From assembly GCA_016865935.1 (NCBI GenBank), contig VGOB01000014.1:1-42551 (forward strand): a stretch of DNA of 42,551 nt, written 5' to 3'. The stretch's first letter is position 1, and every line of letters begins with the position of its first letter. The position numbers and the translations under genes were made by a program. Under the pieces are notes generated by a model. That model was not told where the DNA came from and did no database searches. It worked only from the letters and a program-made list of their open reading frames with translations. Origin of the DNA: Chloroflexota bacterium. GTDB taxonomy: Bacteria > Chloroflexota > Anaerolineae > UBA4142. Shown in pieces: positions 8,339 to 15,839 of this stretch.

Positions 8339-11300
8339 ATGTCAACAAAACAACTCTTTGCAACGATCAGTTGTATCGCCACGCTTGTAGTCTTGTCCTT
8401 CAGTCTGGCGACAGCGCAATCCCCAACTGGACCGACGGTCAGCATCAACTATGTTGACACGACCAATTTCCCCGAAGTGCGCGTCTATGTTTCGGTCTTG
8501 GAAGCGGATGGCACACCTCGGGTGAACATCCCGCAGGGATCCTTCGCCCTGTCCGAAGGGGGCACCCCGGTCAATCTTGACACGGTCTCTACCCAACTCG
8601 ATCAGATCTCGATTGTGATGATGCTCGATGCCACTGGCAGTATGCTCGACACGGACGCCGCTGGAAACCTGCCGATTAACCTCCTCAAGAATTCGGCTTT
8701 GGCTTTCATTCAGAAAATGTCACCCCAGGATGTCTTCGCGGTTTACACATTCAACGATAGATCCGCGTTGCGGTGCAACTTCACCTCGGATCGCAAAATC
8801 TTGTCCGAATGCATTGGCAACATTAACGCCGAGATCAAAGACACCGCCCTTTGGGATTCGACGATGGATGCAGTGAAAAAAGCGGCGGAGATTCCGCGCG
8901 GACGGCGCGCCGTAGTCCTATTTACCGATGGCGATGACAATCTGAGTAGACGATACTCGCTGGATGATATCATCCGGCAGGCTGACGAATCTGATATCCC
9001 CGTGTATACCATCGCGGCATACAGTCGAGATTTGGCGTCTCAACCAGCTAGACTTGGCGCCGTGACGGCTGCACTGAGTCGCCTTTCGACGAACACGCGA
9101 GGGTACAGTCTGACGAGCCGGTTATCTTCGGACTTGCCCAAACTGTTTGATCGTCTCTCGAGCCAGTTGAAAAGCCAATACGTGATCGTATATACCTCAA
9201 GTGCCGCTGAAGGCAAAACCGATCTGGTCGTTCGGGTTAAAGATGTGCCCGGGAATGATGCGTTGACGATCCCCGTGCCGAGCCTGCAGGCAACTATTCT
9301 GCCGGCGATCTCACAAATTGACACCTCGCGCTTTCCTGATTTGAAGGTATTTGTGTCTGCGCCTGCTCTGCCGGCGGGAGTTCCAATCACCCCAACGATT
9401 GCGAATTTCATTGTGCAGGAAGATGGAACGCGCATCTCTACACCGACTCTCAGCGTCGAAAAGCGCGGAGCCTTGTTGCACATTCTCGTGGACACGAACG
9501 CCGACCTGAATGAACTGGGCGCTACCCGCGAAAAAATCTGGTTGGAAGAGAGAAAGGCGCTCCTCGAACTAGTCGGGGATAACACCAATTGGCTAGATCG
9601 GCAGAATAGACGGGACATCGTTGGCGCAGAGACACCAACGAATGACCCCAATCATCCCGCAACTGCCTTCTCAAACGATTACAACTCCTTTAAGAATTTT
9701 GCGTACTCGGATCAAACGCCTGTTAGATCGCAGGTGCCCTTCGACCAACTGCTCCGCAAGGGAATTGACACCCTCAGGCAATACACGAAGGACGAGGGGC
9801 GTCGGCGGATGCTGGTTGTGTTTACAAACGGGATTCAGCCAAACGCCGATCTAGCCAAATTGCAGGACGCTGCCGATCTTGCCAAGCAAAACAACATCTC
9901 AATCTTTGTTGTCTACTTTGGAAGTTCAGACGCGTCACGCTCAGCACTCACCCTCAAGCGAATAGCCAGTCTAGCGAACTGGAGGTATTACTGGTACACT
10001 TCCTTGGATTCCATCAAGCCCGTCTACCAACAGATTAGCAACTTTGGCAAACTATACGCTTTGGCTTTTCGCTCTCGGGCTTCAGCATCAGGCAACCATG
10101 TCATTCGGGTCTCGCTCAGTGGCGGCAAAGTAGAGTCGTCTGCGGAAGGCAGATATGCAGTGGACCTAAAGCCCCCAGAAATCAAACTGACCATGAGCGG
10201 CTCTGGGATCGTGAGGACCGGCAACGCGTGGAACTCGACCGTTACAGATTGTGAACCCAAAGTTGCGCCAGTGAACTTGGATCTTTCTTGGCCCGATGGT
10301 CATGCGCGCAAGATCAGCAAGATTACATATTCTTTTGATAATGGTCCCGAGCGCGCGGCGACCGACCTGCCTGGGGCGTCTGGAGAATTTTTCGTTGAGG
10401 TTAAAGATCTTGACGAGGGCAAATATACTCTGAACGTTGCGGTTGAAGATGAACTCGGTCAAACTCAAACGACTGCTCTCACCGTACCAGTCAGAATCAA
10501 TCTGCCTTTCGTTGGACAGGTCATCCGGTTGTTCACGCGAGTTTTTCCGATTCTCGCCTTGTTGGGATCGCTCGTTGTGCTGGCGATTGCGGTATACGTT
10601 TATCGCAAGCGGCCCCCCGTAATAATGGGCGCAGTGGGCGCGCTCCAAAAGAGTGTCAAGGTTGCCACTGACTTTTTTGTTCGCCCAGGCAAGGGTGAGC
10701 GCAAGCCAGCCAAAGCGTTTTTGGTTCCGATTAGCGGCGAGGACGCCAAGATAGGCCCCATTCCAATTTTCAGCGAAACCACGCGCTTGGGACGCGACGA
10801 TTCTTGGGCGAACATCGTTTTGCAAGACACTACGGTTTCCAGACTCCACGCGAAAATTGTCGAGGAGGCGGATGGCAATTTTAAGATCTACGACGAAGGG
10901 AGTCGGAGCGGCACATACGTCAACGATGAAGAAGTCCAGATGAACGGGCAATGGGTTCACGAAGGTGACACAGTCGCATTTGGCAAGGATGAATTTCAGT
11001 TCAAGTTAAAGTTGGGACCGAAAGAGACTACCGAGATTTACGAGCGTGTATCTCGGAAGACAACGGCAAAAGAAGACACGGATGTCAAGGGAACCGTCCC
11101 TGCCAAAGAGGATACCGATGTATCAGGGCAAATGGCTAGTAAGGAAGAGACGGATGTTCCACTCGCGCGCTCAACGAAAGAGGTAACCGATGTCCCGCTA
11201 GCGCGCTCGGCGAAGGAAGAGACAGATGTCCCACTCGCGCGTTCGGCGAAGGAAGAAACTGACGTTCCACTCGCCCGTTCAGCGAAAGAGGAAACCGATG

Positions 11301-11749
11301 TCCCAGTCGCCCGTCCGGCGAAAGAGGAAACCGATGTCCCGCTAGCGCGCTCGGCAAAAGAAGAGACTGATGTTCCGCTTGTGCAACCGGAACAAGAGCA
11401 AGTCGCAAAAGAAGAACCCGCCGTTCAAACACCGCTCGCCTACCTGGTGCCGATTGCAGGAACAGATTCCAATGTGGGCACCATTCCAATTTACGGCGAA
11501 ACGGCGCGGCTGGGACGGGATATGGGCTGGGCAACAATTATGCTCCGCGATTCGGCGGTTTCGCGAGTTCACGCGCGAATCACGCGTCAAGCGGATGGAA
11601 CGTTCCGGATCTATGACGAGGGGAGCAAGTCCGGCACGCTGGTCAACAATGTCAAGACACCGGCAACAGGTCAACTTTTGCGCGATGGCGACAAGATCAT
11701 CCTGGGCAACGATGAGTTCTCTTTCAAGCTCACTTTACCATCGGCATAA
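8339..11749 (+). CDS. Membrane vWA protein with two cytoplasmic FHA domains and a TDV repeat linker
   Basis: A 1136-residue protein. Residues 1-26 are a signal peptide (ISCIATLVVLSFSLATAQ). A vWA domain follows at about 80-290, with the metal site DATGSM and VVLFTDGDDN. A second, degenerate vWA-like region lies at about 310-590 (LLHILVDTNADL, MLVVFTNGIQ). A membrane helix is at about 725-755. Two FHA domains come after it: LGRDDSWANI, VSRLHAKI, SGTYVN (about 790-890) and LGRDMGWATI, VSRVHARI, SGTLVN (about 1040-1136). Between them lie nine 12-residue repeats with core KEETDV. Predicted topology is vWA outside and FHA inside, next to two kinases and a phosphatase, which suggests it is a scaffold or transducer. 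Confidence 0.85.
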   Translation: MSTKQLFATISCIATLVVLSFSLATAQSPTGPTVSINYVDTTNFPEVRVYVSVLEADGTPRVNIPQGSFALSEGGTPVNLDTVSTQLDQISIVMMLDATGSMLDTDAAGNLPINLLKNSALAFIQKMSPQDVFAVYTFNDRSALRCNFTSDRKILSECIGNINAEIKDTALWDSTMDAVKKAAEIPRGRRAVVLFTDGDDNLSRRYSLDDIIRQADESDIPVYTIAAYSRDLASQPARLGAVTAALSRLSTNTRGYSLTSRLSSDLPKLFDRLSSQLKSQYVIVYTSSAAEGKTDLVVRVKDVPGNDALTIPVPSLQATILPAISQIDTSRFPDLKVFVSAPALPAGVPITPTIANFIVQEDGTRISTPTLSVEKRGALLHILVDTNADLNELGATREKIWLEERKALLELVGDNTNWLDRQNRRDIVGAETPTNDPNHPATAFSNDYNSFKNFAYSDQTPVRSQVPFDQLLRKGIDTLRQYTKDEGRRRMLVVFTNGIQPNADLAKLQDAADLAKQNNISIFVVYFGSSDASRSALTLKRIASLANWRYYWYTSLDSIKPVYQQISNFGKLYALAFRSRASASGNHVIRVSLSGGKVESSAEGRYAVDLKPPEIKLTMSGSGIVRTGNAWNSTVTDCEPKVAPVNLDLSWPDGHARKISKITYSFDNGPERAATDLPGASGEFFVEVKDLDEGKYTLNVAVEDELGQTQTTALTVPVRINLPFVGQVIRLFTRVFPILALLGSLVVLAIAVYVYRKRPPVIMGAVGALQKSVKVATDFFVRPGKGERKPAKAFLVPISGEDAKIGPIPIFSETTRLGRDDSWANIVLQDTTVSRLHAKIVEEADGNFKIYDEGSRSGTYVNDEEVQMNGQWVHEGDTVAFGKDEFQFKLKLGPKETTEIYERVSRKTTAKEDTDVKGTVPAKEDTDVSGQMASKEETDVPLARSTKEVTDVPLARSAKEETDVPLARSAKEETDVPLARSAKEETDVPVARPAKEETDVPLARSAKEETDVPLVQPEQEQVAKEEPAVQTPLAYLVPIAGTDSNVGTIPIYGETARLGRDMGWATIMLRDSAVSRVHARITRQADGTFRIYDEGSKSGTLVNNVKTPATGQLLRDGDKIILGNDEFSFKLTLPSA
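11069..11392 (+). repeat. Nine 36-bp in-frame repeats coding KE(E/D)TDV units
   Basis: Nine tandem 36-base units code for 12-residue repeats, most reading KEETDVPLARSA. The first two are variants (KEDTDVKGTVPA, KEDTDVSGQMAS), the fourth has KEVTDV, and the last ends in LVQPE. Every unit keeps the T-D-V core. The array sits exactly between the two FHA domains of the vWA-FHA protein. Codon use varies between units, which points to purifying selection on the peptide rather than very recent slippage. Confidence 0.9.
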
Positions 11750-11796
11750 AGCATTGAACCGATCAGATCACTCAACCAATCGTTTATGAGGCGCAG

Positions 11797-13536
11797 ATGC
11801 CAAATCTCAACTCTGGGACTCAGATCGGCAATTATGTCATCATCAAGGCGTTGGAAGATGGACAAGGAGGGATGGCTCAAGTCTATCTTGCCAGACCTAG
11901 CGCGGAGGAGCAGACAGAAGAAAACCTGGTTGCGTTGAAGATCACGCGCACGGCGGACGAAAGGGCTGGCACTCAGGACACGCACTTTTTTGACGCGCTC
12001 AGCAATGAAGTGGAAAACCTGATCAAGCTGCGCCATCCCAACATCAACCGGCTCTTGCCGGTCCAGACGGAAGCCCGGACGACGCCCTACATCGCGCGCG
12101 CCAACAATATTCACGGTCGCCCCTGGTATTGTGTGATGGAGTATCTGACCGGCGGTTCGCTTGCCAACGAGTTGGACCGGGGAGAGGGAGGACGGCTTGC
12201 CTTAAATCTAGCCGTTGAGATCGTCTATCAGATTGGCTTGGCGTTGGAATACATTCATTTGAAAGGCGTCGCCCATTTGGATGTCAAGCCCGATAACATT
12301 CTCTTTCGCAAACTGCTCTTTGGAGAGAACAAGCCCGAACCCGTCTTGATTGATTTTGGAATTGCGCGCAAGGAAAACCAAACCGGTCTTCCCGCCGGCG
12401 CCGCCTCCTATATGGCTCCGGAACGGATTATGCTCGTGCGCGGAGACATTCCCAGAAGCAAATATCCGGATCAACGGCCAGCGGATGTATATTCGCTTGC
12501 TATCGTGCTGTACCGCAGCGTCACCGGCAAGCTGCCATTTGCAAAACGTGACAAGTCAACGACGACCGATGTGATTTTGAAGGAAGAGCCCGTTCCGGCT
12601 TCCCGCTATCTAAAAGACATACCGCCGGCATTGGAAGATACGATTATGCGCGCGCTCCAGAAAGACCCAACCCGGCGTATCACGATGGCAGAATTTCTCT
12701 CTGCCCTGGATAGCGCAGTTCCGCCGCCGCGCTGGAAACCTACGCCAAAATCAATCAAAGAAATGGGAATGCCGGAACCGATCATTGTGGCACCCAGGTC
12801 ACGCTCGCTTTTGCCTTTGATTACCGGAATTGGTGGGCTGGCGGTTGGAAGTATTTTGGCAGCGTTGATCTTTATGCTTGTTCTGAATTCTTCCACCGGT
12901 ACCGCCGCGTCTCAAATTTCCGCCGCGCCAACCGCAAGCCCTAGATTACCCGCTCCAACCGAAAAAGTGGCTGTTTCAATTGCGGCGACTCCCCCGCCGG
13001 CGAGTTTTCCGCCTACCGTGACGCCGTTTCCTACCTTCACGCCCGCCGCGTCTGCCACGCCCTACAATCCTGCCGCGCCAGGGCTTACGAGTCCTGGAAA
13101 TAACCAGGTGTTTGAGGGGAGTGGCGCGCGTCCGGTCCTAACCTGGACGGGACCTGCCGAGTTGCCTGAGAATGTTTACTACGTTCTCACGTTCACCCGA
13201 AATGCAGGCAGCGCGAACCCGCGGCGGGAAGAATATGCGCTCCGCGAAAAGCAATGGACTTTGCCTCCTGGCGAATATGCAAGCATAGCCGCCGGAACCA
13301 CCTTGCGCTTTGAATGGTCAGTTGCCATCAAGCGCGCCATTGGCGTCAATATTGATGGCAGCAAACAATGGGATCCGATGCTGAATGTTTCCAGCCCGGC
13401 GTTCGTTTTTTCTTGGCGATCACCAACACCGGCACCGACGGCGACTTGGACACCGCCACCGATGCCAACTGTAAGGCCAACCCAAGAAAGATCGCAACCG
13501 GGACCGCCGCCTACAGCAATCCCAATAGGTAGATAA
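11797..13536 (+). CDS. Transmembrane Ser/Thr kinase with secreted-side beta domain
   Basis: A 579-residue protein. The kinase domain is at about 10-310: glycine loop DGQGGMAQVYLA, LVALKITR with the ATP lysine, VMEYLTGGSL, catalytic loop GVAHLDVKPDNILF (HLD in place of HRD), IDFGIARK, and SYMAPERI. A membrane helix at about 338-365 (LLPLITGIGGLAVGSILAAL) is followed by a Pro/Thr/Ala-rich linker and a domain of about 125 residues (about 427-550) rich in beta strands and tryptophans (RPVLTWTGPAELPENVYYVL; FEWSVAIKRAIG). This domain is almost repeated in the next protein. A proline/threonine tail ends the protein. It is most likely a surface-sensing kinase; the ligand is unknown. Confidence 0.88.
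   Translation: MPNLNSGTQIGNYVIIKALEDGQGGMAQVYLARPSAEEQTEENLVALKITRTADERAGTQDTHFFDALSNEVENLIKLRHPNINRLLPVQTEARTTPYIARANNIHGRPWYCVMEYLTGGSLANELDRGEGGRLALNLAVEIVYQIGLALEYIHLKGVAHLDVKPDNILFRKLLFGENKPEPVLIDFGIARKENQTGLPAGAASYMAPERIMLVRGDIPRSKYPDQRPADVYSLAIVLYRSVTGKLPFAKRDKSTTTDVILKEEPVPASRYLKDIPPALEDTIMRALQKDPTRRITMAEFLSALDSAVPPPRWKPTPKSIKEMGMPEPIIVAPRSRSLLPLITGIGGLAVGSILAALIFMLVLNSSTGTAASQISAAPTASPRLPAPTEKVAVSIAATPPPASFPPTVTPFPTFTPAASATPYNPAAPGLTSPGNNQVFEGSGARPVLTWTGPAELPENVYYVLTFTRNAGSANPRREEYALREKQWTLPPGEYASIAAGTTLRFEWSVAIKRAIGVNIDGSKQWDPMLNVSSPAFVFSWRSPTPAPTATWTPPPMPTVRPTQERSQPGPPPTAIPIGR
13063..13490 (+). repeat. Duplicated ectodomain coding segment, copy 1 (in kinase)
   Basis: This part of the kinase gene is closely similar at DNA level to 14599-15021 in the phosphatase gene; long blocks (for example the bases coding GSGARPVLTWTGPAELPE) differ by only a few, mostly silent, changes. 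It is a direct repeat about 1.5 kb apart. A recent duplication or gene conversion explains it best. Confidence 0.88.
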
Positions 13537-13549
13537 AGCCGGAGAATAC

Positions 13550-15094
13550 GTGATGTCTGAAACAAGTCCATCGAACAAACTCATAATCACCCAAGCATCC
13601 AATCCCGGCAAGACAAACAAGAATATGGAAGATGCTCACAAGTTGTTTGTCGCGCCGGCAACCGGTCCGCTTGGCGATCAGATCACAGTTGCCTTGGTCG
13701 CTGATGGCATCGGCGGTCAGGCGGGCGGCGAAGAGGCAAGCCGGATTGCGGTAGAGACTATCGAGCAATACTTTCAAGCGAACCCAACCTCCGATCCGGC
13801 GCAAGCCATATCAAGCGCGATGGAAGCGGCGCACCAAGCCATCGTGAAGCACAAAGGGGCGGATCCAAAACTCGCAGGGATGGGTAGCACCATCACGCTG
13901 GCGGCGTTTACATCGGCTCACGTTTACATTGGAAACCAGGGAGACAGCCGGGCGTACCTCGTCAGAAATAGCGCAATCAAACAACTTACGGTAGATCACA
14001 CCTGGGTTCAGGAAGCGATTACCGCCAAACGCATTTCGCCGGAAGAAGCCCAAGTCCATCCCAATCGAAATATCCTCAAGCGTTATCTTGGTATGCCGGG
14101 GACGATTTCATTCGATCCACCGCGCGAAGAACCGTTCGATCCGGGCGATACGCTGTTGCTCTGCTCGGACGGCTTGTCTGATCTGGTTGCGGACAAGGAA
14201 ATCGAAGGGTTGATTACCCAGTCGCCCAAATCGTCCGCCAATAAACTCGTCCATCTCGCGCTCGAGCGCGGCGGTTTTGACAACATAACCGCTATCGTCA
14301 TCCAGTCCCCCGGTCCAACAACTGCGCCGATTGGCGCGAACCGTCCAGTTTCGCCTGCGTTGATCGCGGGAGTCGCGGCGGGGGTTGGCATTGGGGTCGT
14401 CGCGCTGGGCATTCTTGCCTTTATGATTTTTGGAAACACACCATCTACTACCTTGCCGGTAGTGTCGCCGACACTTCAAGTGCAAGCCATTACAACCGCG
14501 CGCCCGACTGAACCGGCAACGCCAGCCGTGAGCGGCGTGGTGGCAGCAACCGTTACGCCTCTTCCAACCTTTACGCCAGCGCCAACCTCAACGCCCTACA
14601 ATCCTGCCGCGCCGGTGCTTACGAGTCCTGGAAATAACCAGGTGTTTGAAGGGAGTGGCGCGCGTCCGGTCCTAACCTGGACGGGACCTGCCGAGTTGCC
14701 CGAGAATGTTTACTATGTCCTCACGTTTACTCGAAATGCAGGTGGCGCGAATCCGCGACGGGAGGAATATGCGCTCCGCGAAAAACAATGGACTTTACCG
14801 GCGGGAGAATCTGCCAATTTGATCGCAGCAGGCACCTTGCGCTTTGAATGGTCAGTCGCCATCAGGCGTGCGATCGGCGTCAATTTGGATGGGAGCAGAC
14901 AATGGGATCCAACCTTGAACGTGTCCAGCTCAGCTTTTGTCTTTTCTTGGCGTTCGCCCACACCAACGCCAACGGCGACTTGGACACCGCCGCCGCAGCC
15001 AACTGTAAGACCAACGCAAGATAGATCGGGGCCGGGGCAGCCGCCACCACCGCCACCACCGCCACCACCGCCACCGTCAACTCCTGTGCGTTGA
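13550..15094 (+). CDS. Transmembrane PP2C-type phosphatase with the same secreted-side domain
   Basis: A 514-residue protein, GGAG-led, 13 bases after the kinase. Residues 8-245 are PP2C: VADGIGGQAGGEEASR and GNQGDSRAYLVRN with metal-binding aspartates, LLLCSDGLSDLV, and DNITAIVIQ. A membrane helix at about 268-296 (ALIAGVAAGVGIGVVALGIL) leads to a Thr/Pro linker and an ectodomain that matches the kinase ectodomain nearly residue for residue. The tail is a run of prolines. PP2C phosphatases reverse Hanks-kinase phosphorylation; this one likely resets targets of the two adjacent kinases. Confidence 0.9.
   Translation: MMSETSPSNKLIITQASNPGKTNKNMEDAHKLFVAPATGPLGDQITVALVADGIGGQAGGEEASRIAVETIEQYFQANPTSDPAQAISSAMEAAHQAIVKHKGADPKLAGMGSTITLAAFTSAHVYIGNQGDSRAYLVRNSAIKQLTVDHTWVQEAITAKRISPEEAQVHPNRNILKRYLGMPGTISFDPPREEPFDPGDTLLLCSDGLSDLVADKEIEGLITQSPKSSANKLVHLALERGGFDNITAIVIQSPGPTTAPIGANRPVSPALIAGVAAGVGIGVVALGILAFMIFGNTPSTTLPVVSPTLQVQAITTARPTEPATPAVSGVVAATVTPLPTFTPAPTSTPYNPAAPVLTSPGNNQVFEGSGARPVLTWTGPAELPENVYYVLTFTRNAGGANPRREEYALREKQWTLPAGESANLIAAGTLRFEWSVAIRRAIGVNLDGSRQWDPTLNVSSSAFVFSWRSPTPTPTATWTPPPQPTVRPTQDRSGPGQPPPPPPPPPPPPSTPVR
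14599..15021 (+). repeat. Duplicated ectodomain coding segment, copy 2 (in phosphatase)
   Basis: Second copy of the ectodomain segment described for the kinase gene. Differences are concentrated at third codon positions and around the linker AGESANLIAAG, where the kinase copy reads PGEYASIAAGT. Confidence 0.88.
15041..15076 (+). repeat. (CCACCG)-type microsatellite coding polyproline
   Basis: A simple CCG/CCA run near the 3' end of the phosphatase gene codes for about twelve consecutive prolines. Such runs are prone to length change by slippage. It lies in the predicted extracellular tail. Confidence 0.85.
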
Positions 15095-15154
15095 TGATTT
15101 CACTTCCGGCCGACAGATGATCGATTGCAATTTCTGCAGAATGCTGTGAACAAG

Positions 15155-15814
15155 ATGAACAAGATGCTATTGGTTCTTATGGGACTGGTGATTGTTACTG
15201 GCTGTTCGGCACCGCGGCCCTCTGGGGCAAAGGTCCTTACACCTGCCACGCCAACGGAGATTGCTCAGGGGGCGAGTGAACCAACTATTGCCGTCAACAC
15301 AACGCGTACGCCTTGGCCCACTATCGCCATTCCAGATACACCGTTGCCGCCGCCTACCGTCACGCCCGCGCCATTTCGACCAAGCCCGACTCCTATTCCA
15401 TCGGCAACGCTGATCCTTCCGACGCCGACGCAACCCCTTGCCGTGCTGTGCTATTTTGGGGGAACGAGTTTGGTGCCGGTGGCGAATTATTTGGGGCGCC
15501 CGGAATATTACGCTGAATTCACGATTGGCGGTTGGCAGTGCAACTTGCCCGCCAATACCAAAGGATATCTGCAAATGGAGCCGGGGACCTACGGCTGGTC
15601 AGCCAGTATCCCGGCGCGGGGAAGGTTTGGGCGAGTTCAAGGGACAATCACGGTCGGTCCGGGCACAAATATTGCCGAGATTGTGCTGTGCGCGCCCGGA
15701 GAAACGTTGGCAACTGCGCCCAACTGTCCATCAAGCGGAATCGCGCCACCGACTGGCGGGAGCAATCCGGTGCCAACCCGTGTATTATTTACGCCCACAC
15801 GTTCGCCCAAGTAG
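15155..15814 (+). CDS. Small secreted lipoprotein, unknown
   Basis: About 219 residues from ATG 15155; in-frame TTG 15125 and GTG 15146 are alternatives. The start MNKMLLVLMGLVIVTGCSAP is a lipoprotein signal with lipobox VTGC, so the mature protein should be anchored through the cysteine. A Thr/Pro linker (about residues 30-100) precedes a compact C-terminal domain with tryptophans and two cysteines (EFTIGGWQCNLPAN ... IAEIVLCAPG). The tail is again Pro/Thr. The linker style matches the kinase and phosphatase ectodomains, which suggests a common surface assembly. Function is not recognised. Confidence 0.7.
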   Translation: MNKMLLVLMGLVIVTGCSAPRPSGAKVLTPATPTEIAQGASEPTIAVNTTRTPWPTIAIPDTPLPPPTVTPAPFRPSPTPIPSATLILPTPTQPLAVLCYFGGTSLVPVANYLGRPEYYAEFTIGGWQCNLPANTKGYLQMEPGTYGWSASIPARGRFGRVQGTITVGPGTNIAEIVLCAPGETLATAPNCPSSGIAPPTGGSNPVPTRVLFTPTRSPK

Positions 15815-15839
15815 TATTAATTCATGGTGGAGGAAAATT

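Noticed and set aside
15438-15839. Upstream extension of the Ig-repeat gene
   Set aside because: It overlaps the lipoprotein gene in another frame; the ATG at 15840 has a good ribosome site and signal peptide.
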